Assembly: GCF_014199525.1 (NCBI RefSeq)
Contig: NZ_JACHNU010000002.1
Location: 1 to 64,000 of the forward strand
Length of the DNA: 64,000 nt
Direction: 5' to 3'
Origin: Conexibacter arvalis
GTDB taxonomy: Bacteria; Actinomycetota; Thermoleophilia; Solirubrobacterales; Solirubrobacteraceae
Within the stretch, counting starts at the first letter, position 1. Every line of letters starts with the position of its first letter. Positions 55,921-63,583 of the stretch are shown one piece after another. Below the pieces are notes generated by a model that worked only from the letters and a program-made list of their open reading frames with translations, was not told the origin of the DNA and made no database searches. The position numbers and the translations under genes are program-made.

Positions 55921-56574
55921 TCAGACCCGCTCGGCGATTTGCGGGTAGTGGACGACGAGGCCGTCGTCGTCGAGCTCGAGCTCGGCGGCGAAGCCGGTCG
56001 GCTGGCTGAATGCGACGCGGCCCGGGGCGAGGTGCTCGTAGCGCTGGCGGTCGGCGTGGACGGCGAGGTCTGGCACCGAGACCCACGCCATCGTGAAGTC
56101 GTGGGCGCCGCGCGCGCGGTCGAGCGCGTGGCGGCGGATCGGCATCAGGTTGGTCAGCGGGCAGAGGCCGAGGTCGCAGTCGAGCGCCTCCGGCCCCAGC
56201 GCGGCCGCCGCCTCGGCCGTGAAGCCGGGCGCCGCCAGCCCGGCCGCCGCAGCCTCCGCGGCGAGCCCGGGCGCCGCGAGCGCGACCTCGCCCTCCTGCT
56301 GGGCGTTGCAGTGCCAGCGACCCGTTTCGTCGCGCAGCAGGTCGATCGAGCGCCGCCAGTTCTCGCCGGCGGCGGCGACGCGCAGGTGGCGGGTGGCGAA
56401 GCCCGGCCCGGTCGCGTCGAGCGCGTAGTCGAGCCGGTACGGCAGCCGATGGGAGCCGAGCTGCGTGCCGGTCGCGCGCAGGCCGTCGTCGCCGATCTCG
56501 ACGCGCGCCGCCTCCGCGGTCCACTCCTCCAGCCCTCGCCACAGCACCATCCGCCGGATCACGCCGGCGATCAT
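55921..56574 (-). CDS. Putative glycolipid-binding domain protein
   Basis: A 217-residue protein with the sequence pattern of the putative glycolipid-binding family: VLWRGLEEWTAEAARVEI, LPYRLDYALDATG, RWHCNAQQEGEVALA, DCDLGLCPLTNLMPIRRHAL, VSVPDLAVHADRQRYEHLAPG and LDDDGLVVHYPQIAERV. An Ala-rich insertion is present at about residues 100-125. The biochemical role of the family is poorly known. It is a single gene between an organosulfur-like operon and an L,D-transpeptidase gene. A start at 56550 (MVLWRG) is also possible. Confidence 0.8.
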   Translation of the reverse strand: MIAGVIRRMVLWRGLEEWTAEAARVEIGDDGLRATGTQLGSHRLPYRLDYALDATGPGFATRHLRVAAAGENWRRSIDLLRDETGRWHCNAQQEGEVALAAPGLAAEAAAAGLAAPGFTAEAAAALGPEALDCDLGLCPLTNLMPIRRHALDRARGAHDFTMAWVSVPDLAVHADRQRYEHLAPGRVAFSQPTGFAAELELDDDGLVVHYPQIAERV

Positions 56575-56663
56575 CGCAAACCGCCCGGCGCGCTCCGCGC
56601 CAGGCGTCGGCCTCCCACGGGCGCGGCGCGCCGGCGCCGAGCGCACCGGCGCCCGCGACCGGC

Positions 56664-57485
56664 TCAGCGGCGGATCGCGACCGGCGTGCCGGCCGGGACC
56701 CGATGGGCGAGCCAGCTCACGTCGGCGTTGGCGACGCGGATGCAGCCGTGGGAGCGCGCGCTGCCGAGCGGGTCGTTGAGGCTGAGGCCGGCGCGGCCGT
56801 GGATCGCGACGCGGCCCGGTCCGCCGCCGTAGTTCTCCAGCACGTTGGAGAGCGCGGTCAGCGACAGCGCCCACGGGCCGAGGAAGGCGCCCGGATCGGG
56901 CTGGCGGTTGCGCTCCCAGATCGCGAACAGGCCGTGCGGCGTCGGCGTGCCGGGCGCGCCGACGACGGCGCGGAAGCGGCGCACCACGCGACCGGCGCGG
57001 CGGACGGTGACGAGGCGGCGGGCGGTCGACACGTCGATCCAGTACCGGGTTCTCCGCAGCTGGACGTAGTCGGCCCGGATCCACCCCCTCGTGCCGTTCG
57101 GGCGGATCGGCAGCACGACCTTCAGCCAGCGGCGGCCCGCCTGGTCGCGCTTGCTGCGCAGCACCAGCAGCACCTGCGCCTGCCGCGACCAGCCGGTCGC
57201 CGTCGGCACCCGCCAGACCGCTCTCGCTCCCACGTCCGGCGCCGCCCGCGCCATCACCGGCGCGACGATCTTCGCCACGGTCGCGCCGCGGCGTGGGATC
57301 GGCCTCACCGGGGCGTCGGTGCGCGCGGCGGCGATCCACGCGCCGGCGGTGGGAGCGGCCGGCACGCCGGTGGCCGGCGCGGACGCGGACGCGGCGGTCG
57401 AAGCGGTCGCGGCGAGGAGGCCGGCGAGGGCCAGCAGCGCCGCGGCGCGCGCGGCGATGATCGCGGTCGTCGAAGTTCGGGACAT
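56664..57485 (-). CDS. L,D-transpeptidase (YkuD domain), exported
   Basis: A 273-residue protein. An N-terminal hydrophobic segment (AARAAALLALAGLLAATASTAASA) serves as signal peptide or anchor. The middle is a basic SH3-like region (WLKVVLPIRPNGTRGWIRADYVQLRR). The YkuD domain starts YWIDVSTARRLVTVRRAG and carries the catalytic motif IHGRAGLSLNDPLGSARSHGCIRV with Cys248 and its upstream His. It forms 3-3 cross-links in peptidoglycan or attaches proteins to it. The start at 57485 (MSRTSTT) puts the hydrophobic segment at the right place; longer frames are not protein-like. Confidence 0.88.
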   Translation of the reverse strand: MSRTSTTAIIAARAAALLALAGLLAATASTAASASAPATGVPAAPTAGAWIAAARTDAPVRPIPRRGATVAKIVAPVMARAAPDVGARAVWRVPTATGWSRQAQVLLVLRSKRDQAGRRWLKVVLPIRPNGTRGWIRADYVQLRRTRYWIDVSTARRLVTVRRAGRVVRRFRAVVGAPGTPTPHGLFAIWERNRQPDPGAFLGPWALSLTALSNVLENYGGGPGRVAIHGRAGLSLNDPLGSARSHGCIRVANADVSWLAHRVPAGTPVAIRR

Positions 57486-57625
57486 CCATCTGCTCACGGT
57501 CGGGAGTGCTCGCTTGATCGTCGCGCAAAGCGCCGCGCCGCCCCTCCCCGATCCCCGCCCGGGCTCCCGACCGGCTTCCGGCGCGCCGCTCGTTTCCATC
57601 GACCGCGAACGGGTATCGCCAGCAG

Positions 57626-59662
57626 ATGACGCGCGACGGCAGCGACGTCGACCAGGCGGTCGTGCGGCGCTCGATCGACACGATCCGGGCGCTCGCGATG
57701 GACAGCGTGCAACAGGCGAACTCGGGGCATCCCGGGACGGCGATGGCGCTGGCGCCGCTCGGCTACACGCTCTTCACCAGATTCCTGCGCTGCGACCCCG
57801 CCGCGCCGGAGTGGCCGGGCCGCGACCGCTTCGTGCTCTCCTCCGGCCACGCGGTGATCCTCCAGTACGCGCTGCTGCACCTGACCGGCTACGACCTGTC
57901 GCTGGACGACCTGAGGCAGTTCCGCCAGTGGGGGTCGCGCACCCCCGGCCACCCGGAGCGCGGCCACACCGCCGGCGTCGAGGTCACCACCGGTCCGCTC
58001 GGCCAGGGCGTCGGCAACGCCGTCGGGATGGCGCTCGCCGAGCGCTTCCTGCAGGAGCGCTACGGCCGCCCCGGCGGTCCGAGCCCGCTCGACCACCGCG
58101 TCTGGGCGATCTGCTCCGACGGCGACCTGATGGAGGGCGTCTCGCAGGAGGCCGCGGGGATCGCCGGCCAGCTCGGGCTCGGCAAGCTCTGCCTCTGCTA
58201 CGACGACAACCGCATCACGATCGACGGCACGACCGAGCTGTCGTTCAACGCCGAGGACCACCTGAAGCGGTTCGAGGCGCTCGGCTGGCACGTCCTCTCG
58301 GTCGACGACTCCGAGGACCTCGACGCGCTGCACGCCGCGCTCGCCGCCGCGCGCGAGGAGACGGAGCGGCCGAGCTTCGTCAAGATCCGCTCGCACATCG
58401 CCTATCCGGCGCCGAACGCCGTCGACACCGCCAAGAGCCACGGCTCCGCGCTCGGCGAGGAGGAGGTGCGCGCGACCAAGGAGGTGCTCGGCTTCGACCC
58501 CGACGCCCACTTCGCCGTCGACGAGGCGGTCTACCGCCACATGGACCTGCGCGAGCGCGGCGCCGCCGAGCGGGCGCGGTGGCAGGAGAGCTTCGACGCC
58601 TGGAGCGCCGCGCACCCCGACATGCGCGCAGAGTGGGACCGCGCCCACGCCGGCGAGCCCGAGCCCGGCTGGCGCGAGGCGCTGCCGACCTTCCCGGCCG
58701 GCGAGAAGCTCGCGACGCGCGCCGCCGGCAACGCCGTGATGCAGGCGCTCGCGCCGTACACGCCGACGATGATCGGCGGCGCCGCCGACCTCGTCGAGTC
58801 GACCCGCACGACCTTCGTCGGCGGCGGCCAGTTCGCGCGCGTCCACGCCGGCCGCAACGTCCCGTTCGGGATCCGCGAGCACGGCATGGGCGCGATCGTC
58901 AACGGCGCCGCCGCCCACGGCGGGATCCTCTCGCCGTACGGCTCGACCTTCCTGATCTTCTCCGACTACATGCGCGCCAGCGTCCGGCTCTCCGCGCTCT
59001 CGCGCCTGCCGGTCGTGTGGGCCTACACGCACGACTCCGTCGGCCTCGGCGAGGACGGCCCGACCCACCAGCCGGTCGAGCACTACGCCGCGCTGCGGGC
59101 GATCCCGCACCTCTGGTTCATCCGGCCGGCCGACGCGAACGAGACCGCCGTCGCCTGGCGCGTCGCGCTGGAGCGCGACGACGGCCCGGTCGCGCTCGCG
59201 CTCTCGCGCCAGGGGATCCCGACGCTCGACCGCGACAAGGTCGCCGCGGCCGACGGGCTCGCGCAGGGCGCCTACGTCCTGTGGGAGCCGGCCGGCGACG
59301 GCGACCCCGACGCGATCCTGATCGCGACCGGCGCCGAGGTCGGACCGACCTTGGACGCGGCGAGAGCGCTCGCCGACGCGGGCGTCCGCGCACGCGTCGT
59401 CTCGATGCCCTGCTGGGAGCTGTTCGAGGCCCAGGACGACGCCTACCGCGACGCCGTGCTGCCGCCGACGGTGCCGACGCGGCTGTCGGTCGAGCCGGGC
59501 GTGACGCTCGGCTGGTCGCGCTGGGTCGGCGACCGCGGCGCCTCGCTCGGCATCGACCGCTTCGGCGCCTCGGCGCCCGGCACCCGCGTGCTGGAGGAGC
59601 TCGGCTTCACGCAGGAGCGGATCGCGGCCGAGGCGCTCGCGCTGCTCGACCGCGTCGCATGA
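57626..59662 (+). CDS. tkt: Transketolase
   Basis: A 678-residue thiamine-diphosphate enzyme of the pentose phosphate pathway. It begins with SIDTIRALAMDSVQQANSGHPGTAM (conserved His), DRFVLSSGHAVILQYALLHLTGYDLSLDDLRQFRQWGSRTPGHPE, and the TPP-binding GDGDLMEGVSQEAAGIAG appears as SDGDLMEGVSQEAAG. The pyrimidine domain has FGIREHGMGAIVNG with the catalytic Glu. It transfers two-carbon units between sugar phosphates. Transaldolase follows 28 bases downstream on the same strand, the usual actinobacterial order. Confidence 0.95.
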   Translation: MTRDGSDVDQAVVRRSIDTIRALAMDSVQQANSGHPGTAMALAPLGYTLFTRFLRCDPAAPEWPGRDRFVLSSGHAVILQYALLHLTGYDLSLDDLRQFRQWGSRTPGHPERGHTAGVEVTTGPLGQGVGNAVGMALAERFLQERYGRPGGPSPLDHRVWAICSDGDLMEGVSQEAAGIAGQLGLGKLCLCYDDNRITIDGTTELSFNAEDHLKRFEALGWHVLSVDDSEDLDALHAALAAAREETERPSFVKIRSHIAYPAPNAVDTAKSHGSALGEEEVRATKEVLGFDPDAHFAVDEAVYRHMDLRERGAAERARWQESFDAWSAAHPDMRAEWDRAHAGEPEPGWREALPTFPAGEKLATRAAGNAVMQALAPYTPTMIGGAADLVESTRTTFVGGGQFARVHAGRNVPFGIREHGMGAIVNGAAAHGGILSPYGSTFLIFSDYMRASVRLSALSRLPVVWAYTHDSVGLGEDGPTHQPVEHYAALRAIPHLWFIRPADANETAVAWRVALERDDGPVALALSRQGIPTLDRDKVAAADGLAQGAYVLWEPAGDGDPDAILIATGAEVGPTLDAARALADAGVRARVVSMPCWELFEAQDDAYRDAVLPPTVPTRLSVEPGVTLGWSRWVGDRGASLGIDRFGASAPGTRVLEELGFTQERIAAEALALLDRVA

Positions 59663-59690
59663 GGCGCCCGACGAAAGGACCGCGACCGCC

Positions 59691-60797
59691 ATGACCGCGC
59701 CGACGACCTCCTCCCCGCTCCACCGCCTCTCGGCGCTCGGCCAGAGCATCTGGATCGACTTCCTCTCGCGCGCGGCGCTGCGCGACGGCACGATCGCCCG
59801 CCTGATCGAGCAGGACGCCGTCGTCGGCGCGACCTCCAACCCGACGATCTTCCAGAAGGCGATCGCCGCCGGCGACGCCTACGACGACCAGCTGCGCGAG
59901 CTGCGCGACGCCGACGCGAAGGAGGCGTTCTGGGCGCTCGCGACCCGCGACGTGCGCGAAGCCTGCGACCTCTTCCGCCCGATCTGGGACGGCAGCGCCG
60001 GCCGCGACGGCTACGTCTCGATCGAGGTCGACCCCGGCCTCGCCTACGACACGCTCGCGACCTTCCGCGAGGTGCGCCGGCTGCGCGACGAGGTCGACCG
60101 TCCGAACGTGCTGGTGAAGATCCCGGCGACGAAGCCCGGCCTCGCCGCGATCGAGGACGCGACGGCGGCCGGGATCTCGATCAACGTGACGCTGATCTTC
60201 TCGCTGCGCCGCTACGACGAGGTCGTCGTCTCCTACCTGCGCGGGCTCGAGCGCCTCGTCGCCGACGGCGGCGACCCGGCGCGGATCGCGTCGGTCGCGA
60301 GCTTCTTCGTCTCCCGCATCGACACCGAGGCCGACCGCCGCCTGGAGGAGGCCGGCGGCCCCGAGCGGCTGAAGGGCGAGCTGGCGATCGCCAACGCGCG
60401 GCTCGCCTACCAGCGCTGGCGCACCGCCTTCACCGGCGAGCGGTGGGAGTTCCTGACGAACAAGGGCGCGACGCCGCAGCGGGTGCTGTGGGCCTCGACC
60501 TCGGTCAAGAACCCCGCCTACCGCGACACCCGCTACGTCGAGGAGCTGATCGGCCCCGACACGATCGACACGATGCCGCTGGAGACGCTCGACGCCTTCC
60601 GCGACCACGGCCGCGCGGTGCCGCGGCTGGAGCTGGAGCTCGACGGCGCGCGCCGCGTCTTCGCCGAGCTGGCGGCCGCCGGCATCGACTACGACGACGT
60701 CACCGACACGCTCGAGCGCGAGGGCGTCGAGAAGTTCGCCGCCTCCTTCGACGAGCTGCTGGAGGGGCTGTCCGACAAGCGCGCGGCGACCGCCTGA
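59691..60797 (+). CDS. tal: Transaldolase
   Basis: A 368-residue TIM-barrel enzyme. The N-terminus SALGQSIWIDFLSRAALRDGTIARLIEQDAVVGATSNPTIFQKAI is the TalB-like actinobacterial form. The Schiff-base Lys is probably that of VLVKIPAT, with INVTLIFSLRRYDEVV and WASTSVKNP as further active-site strands. AAAGGA precedes the ATG by about 10 bases. It exchanges three-carbon units and completes the non-oxidative pentose phosphate branch with the transketolase upstream. Confidence 0.95.
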   Translation: MTAPTTSSPLHRLSALGQSIWIDFLSRAALRDGTIARLIEQDAVVGATSNPTIFQKAIAAGDAYDDQLRELRDADAKEAFWALATRDVREACDLFRPIWDGSAGRDGYVSIEVDPGLAYDTLATFREVRRLRDEVDRPNVLVKIPATKPGLAAIEDATAAGISINVTLIFSLRRYDEVVVSYLRGLERLVADGGDPARIASVASFFVSRIDTEADRRLEEAGGPERLKGELAIANARLAYQRWRTAFTGERWEFLTNKGATPQRVLWASTSVKNPAYRDTRYVEELIGPDTIDTMPLETLDAFRDHGRAVPRLELELDGARRVFAELAAAGIDYDDVTDTLEREGVEKFAASFDELLEGLSDKRAATA

Positions 60798-60819
60798 GCG
60801 GCCGCGGAGGGGCGGCCGC
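60798..60819. terminator. Bidirectional 8-bp hairpin
   Basis: GCGGCCGC at 60798-60805 pairs with the same palindromic sequence at 60812-60819 around GGAGGG. It begins one base after the transaldolase stop and lies 15 bases from the stop of the convergent methyltransferase gene. Confidence 0.55.
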
Positions 60820-60834
60820 GGCCGCGTGCGCGGG

Positions 60835-61464
60835 CTACTCCCCCAGGCGCTCGGCGCGCACGATCGTGTCGACCCGTCTGGTCGGCGCCTCGTCGCGGAA
60901 GGCGTGCTCGACCTCGCGCAGCTCGCAGGTGCGCAGCCGCCAGCCGTCGCGCGGCAGGTCGAGCTCGGCGACGACCTCCTCCAGCGTCGGCAGGTCGGCG
61001 TGGGGATGCGCGTCCGACGGCGCGTGGCCGATCACCAGCAGCGTGCCGCCGGGCGCGACCGCGTCGGCGGCAGCGCGCAGGATCCGGTCGCGCGGCAGCT
61101 CGACCGGCGAGTGCAGGAAGGTCGACGCGACGAGGTCGAAGCGGCCGGCCGGGAAGGAGAGGGCGAGGTCGTGCCGCTCCCAGCGGATCGCGTCGGCGGG
61201 CAGGCCGGCCGCCGCGGCCGCGCGCGCCGCCTGCTCCAGCGCGATCGACGAGATGTCGGCCGCGGTCACCCGCCAGCCCTGCTGCGCGAGCCAGATCGCG
61301 TCGGCGCCCTGGCCGCAGCCGAGGTCGAGCGCCGTCCCGGGCCACAGGCCGGCGACCTCGGCGGCCAGCGACCGGTTGACCTTGCCGCTCCAGCGGCCTC
61401 TCCCCTCGCGGTAGAACTCCTCCCACCACCGCGCCCGCTCGTTCCCGATCTCGGTCGTATCCAT
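60835..61464 (-). CDS. Class I SAM-dependent methyltransferase
   Basis: A 209-residue methyltransferase. Motif I is GTALDLGCGQGADAIWLAQQGW (about residues 43-64), followed by the acidic VTAADISSIAL, motif at WERHDLALSFPAGRFDLVASTFLHSP and the loop APGGTLLVIGHAP. The N-terminus (RARWWEEFYREG) resembles the TehB/UbiE-like small methyltransferases. The substrate is unknown. The ATG at 61464 (MDTTEIGNE) is chosen over an upstream frame without protein character. Confidence 0.85.
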   Translation of the reverse strand: MDTTEIGNERARWWEEFYREGRGRWSGKVNRSLAAEVAGLWPGTALDLGCGQGADAIWLAQQGWRVTAADISSIALEQAARAAAAAGLPADAIRWERHDLALSFPAGRFDLVASTFLHSPVELPRDRILRAAADAVAPGGTLLVIGHAPSDAHPHADLPTLEEVVAELDLPRDGWRLRTCELREVEHAFRDEAPTRRVDTIVRAERLGE

Positions 61465-61606
61465 GGTCGTCAGCGTGGCAGCGGGGCCGCAGGTCGGCAA
61501 GGGCGCTTGCCGTCTTGGCAAGATGCGTGGCCTCGGGACGACGCGCTACTCCTACTTCCCCGCACCGTTCGCGCCGACCCGTATCGCGGTGCCGAGCACT
61601 CGTCGC

Positions 61607-61933
61607 TCAGTCCCCGCGCTCGGTCAGCTTCGCCGCAATGGGAATCCACAGCAAATAGCAAATTCCGAGCGATGCGACGAAGATCGCCAATCCCGGGATG
61701 CCTCCGACGCCGTCCAGTACCGCCACGGCTCCCCCCACGACAACCGGCGGCACGTCGCGCACGACCGTTGTGTCGAATCTCGCCATCCCTCTCGCAAGCC
61801 GAGTCATCGACCGCAAAGCTCCTTCATCCACCCCCACGCGCCGGACACATCCTGCCATGCCGGATCGCTTCATCTCCCACGCGCCGATCCCGCGCGACGG
61901 TAGCGCCCCACCGCCCATTCGTTGATCGGCCAC
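61607..61933 (-). CDS. Small membrane protein, unknown
   Basis: A frame of 108 residues starting with a GTG just past the stop of the preceding small gene. The C-terminal part DVPPVVVGGAVAVLDGVGGIPGLAIFVASLGICYLLWIPIAAKLTERGD carries one or two hydrophobic segments (in part). The N-terminal 40 residues look less coding, so an internal start such as MTRLARGMARFD (about 61807) is possible. It is the last of a string of small genes behind the RHS toxin end, in DNA of lower GC than the surroundings. Confidence 0.45.
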   Translation of the reverse strand: MADQRMGGGALPSRGIGAWEMKRSGMAGCVRRVGVDEGALRSMTRLARGMARFDTTVVRDVPPVVVGGAVAVLDGVGGIPGLAIFVASLGICYLLWIPIAAKLTERGD

Positions 61934-61934
61934 G

Positions 61935-62171
61935 TCAGAGGTCCGCGACCATCACGACAACAGCCACCAACGCAATCCGCACTGTGACCGGAAGCGCTTC
62001 GGCCACTGTCCACAGGACCAGTCCAAGGACGACGATCGCGACACGCACTGCCCAGCCGGTCGCCACCAACGCGACGGCCGGTGCCTTCCGCGCGTAGTCA
62101 TCCGGACCACGCTGCATAGCGAACGTGGCGATGCGCCGCGCGATCTCATCGGCCTCCTGATCGGTCAGCAA
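61935..62171 (-). CDS. Small two-helix membrane protein, unknown
   Basis: A 78-residue protein if it starts at a TTG (62171): LLTDQEADEIARRIATFAMQRGPDDYARKAPAVALVATG (in part), then two hydrophobic segments (WAVRVAIVVLGLVLWTVAEAL and VRIALVAVVVMVADL). An earlier ATG at 62270 exists in frame, but the added part is read in another frame by the upstream gene, so the shorter form is preferred. It overlaps that upstream gene by 26 bases. No family is recognised. Confidence 0.5.
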   Translation of the reverse strand: MLTDQEADEIARRIATFAMQRGPDDYARKAPAVALVATGWAVRVAIVVLGLVLWTVAEALPVTVRIALVAVVVMVADL

Positions 62172-62499
62172 CGCGACGCCCCGACCGCCGCCCCGTCCAC
62201 CGCACAACCATCGTCCCGTCGCGCGTGAGGTCGAGCTCGTCACGTTCGGCAAAGGACGTGACGGCATCATTGCGCGCGGGTGCGCCTGCGGTGCGAAATG
62301 CCTCGGGAGCCCGCGCCATGATCGCTTCGAGCACCAGCACCCGGGTCAAGCGCAACTCGGCCTCCTGCTCATGCTCGCTCAACCGCAGCCATCGAAATCC
62401 GAGGCTCTGCTCGTCGACCCCATGCTGACCCGCCGGATCGGTCCGATGCACGCCTTCTGCCGGATGGACGCGGAAATGCCGGAGACGCTTTCGCTCCAT
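62146..62499 (-). CDS. Small soluble protein, unknown
   Basis: A 117-residue basic protein: MERKRLRHFRVHPAEG, then SLGFRWLRLSEHEQEAELRLTRVLVLEAIMARAPEAF (in part) and FAERDELDLTRDGTMVVRW. It has no membrane segment and no family that I know. No ribosome site is visible before the ATG. It lies within the string of small genes behind the RHS toxin end and could be an orphan immunity protein or cargo; that is inference from position. Confidence 0.45.
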   Translation of the reverse strand: MERKRLRHFRVHPAEGVHRTDPAGQHGVDEQSLGFRWLRLSEHEQEAELRLTRVLVLEAIMARAPEAFRTAGAPARNDAVTSFAERDELDLTRDGTMVVRWTGRRSGRRVADRSGGR

Positions 62500-62537
62500 C
62501 TCAGTCGAGGATGGTGAACGTGAACATGGCTACATCG

Positions 62538-62675
62538 TCACTTCGAAGCTGCGGCCGGCACGGCCCCGTGCCTCGCCGGCACAGCGGCGATGATGAACGA
62601 TCCGGCCGCAGCCACCAAGAGCGCCACTCCAACGAACACCCAGTGAAATTTCCACCCGCACAACAATAGACACAT
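62538..62675 (-). CDS. 45-residue membrane protein
   Basis: A short frame reading MCLLLCGWKFHWVFVGVALL and VAAAGSFIIAAVPARHGAV, ending at TGA 62538. Nearly the whole length is one hydrophobic hairpin or a single helix with two Cys near the N-terminus. It is too short to be certain of and has only a weak ribosome site. It sits between the putative immunity gene and the 117-residue gene. Confidence 0.4.
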   Translation of the reverse strand: MCLLLCGWKFHWVFVGVALLVAAAGSFIIAAVPARHGAVPAAASK

Positions 62676-62759
62676 TATCGCGCTGAATCACTTCCGAGCA
62701 CGACCAAGCGGTCGCCGCGACGCACATCTCCTAATCACAGACACTTCCGCGACGTCGCT

Positions 62760-63077
62760 TTATCCATGAGGATTCTGCGCCGCGCTATCGCGGTCACATG
62801 CAAAGTAGACCGCAACTGGCAAAAGCGACGCCAGCATTGCCTTGAAGGGTTGCGTGACGGAAAGCACATCCGCAACGAGCAACACCGCCCCCGAGACGCC
62901 GACGACCGTCCCGAGGATGTGCGCCGGCTCGATGCCCCGGCAGATCACGACCGCCGAGAAGATCACGAACGCCGCGACGGTGACCCAGGGCGTCGTCCAC
63001 ACACCTACGCCTACACCGATCACGACGAACAGCGTCGTGAGCACCCACGCAGGGGTCGATCTCGCAGTCTCGATCAT
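62760..63077 (-). CDS. Membrane protein overlapping the RHS toxin stop, candidate immunity protein
   Basis: A 105-residue protein: MIETARSTPAWVLTTLFVVIGVGVGVW, then VTVAAFVIFSAVVICRG, HILGTVVGVSGAVLLVADV and FKAMLASLLPVAVYFACD, about four membrane helices. Its ATG overlaps the TGA of the RHS gene (ATGA), so translation is coupled. Immunity genes of polymorphic toxins sit in exactly this position, and membrane immunity proteins protect against membrane-acting toxins. A longer in-frame start exists inside the toxin gene but is unlikely. Confidence 0.6.
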   Translation of the reverse strand: MIETARSTPAWVLTTLFVVIGVGVGVWTTPWVTVAAFVIFSAVVICRGIEPAHILGTVVGVSGAVLLVADVLSVTQPFKAMLASLLPVAVYFACDRDSAAQNPHG

Positions 63078-63583
63078 TCCAATACGAACCCGACCGGTGT
63101 ACAGCTCATTGCGATCCTTCCGACCTGACGCGCAGACGGCACGCTCTCGCGGCTTGCCGCGCTCAGCTTCCACCCAAAGCAAGCTGCCCAGCTAATACCA
63201 GTCGCCCCACGAGCGACTTTGACGAGTCTCTTACCGGCTGACCACGCCTGTTTTCCCTTCCTCACCATCCATCTCGCAGCTTTGCCTGCTTTCCGCATGC
63301 TCTTCTTGGCCACTTCAGGGCACGGCAGTTTCTTTCCAAACACCTTGACGCATCTGCCGTCGAGGTCGTTCAAGTTGACCGGGTCTTGCAGCGCGTATTC
63401 GTAGTCGTTCGCTGACCCGCCGTCGATCGGGTCGACCTGCAGGAAACGCCCGACAGCCGGGAGGTAGACGCGGACACCCATCTCCATCGGCGGCGCGGCG
63501 CCCTCGAACTGCTCGAACTCGGTGGTGCTGATGCGATCCGAGCCACCCATAGCCGGCCACGCCCTTGGTCCAGTCGAGCACAT
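63074..63583 (-). CDS. RHS-repeat protein, C-terminal part with variable toxin-like tail
   Basis: From about 63530 this frame carries the end of the RHS core, EMGVRVYLPAVGRFLQVDPIDGGSANDYEYALQDPVNLNDLDGR (given in parts), whose hallmark is the GRFLQVDP and ND-L-DG boundary. After it comes a tail of about 95 residues, rich in Lys and Arg (CVKVFGKKLPCPEVAKK, MVRKGKQAWSAGKRLVKVARG) and ending in CTPVGFVLE. In RHS polymorphic toxins this tail is the toxin domain; this one matches none that I know. The N-terminal ~18 residues of the frame are out of phase with the RHS core, which continues in the other frame. Confidence 0.65.
   Translation of the reverse strand: MCSTGPRAWPAMGGSDRISTTEFEQFEGAAPPMEMGVRVYLPAVGRFLQVDPIDGGSANDYEYALQDPVNLNDLDGRCVKVFGKKLPCPEVAKKSMRKAGKAARWMVRKGKQAWSAGKRLVKVARGATGISWAACFGWKLSAASRESVPSARQVGRIAMSCTPVGFVLE

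Noticed and set aside
57494-59839. Minus-strand frame of about 780 codons opposite transketolase
   Set aside because: Transketolase on the plus strand has all family motifs; the antisense frame has no recognisable domain.
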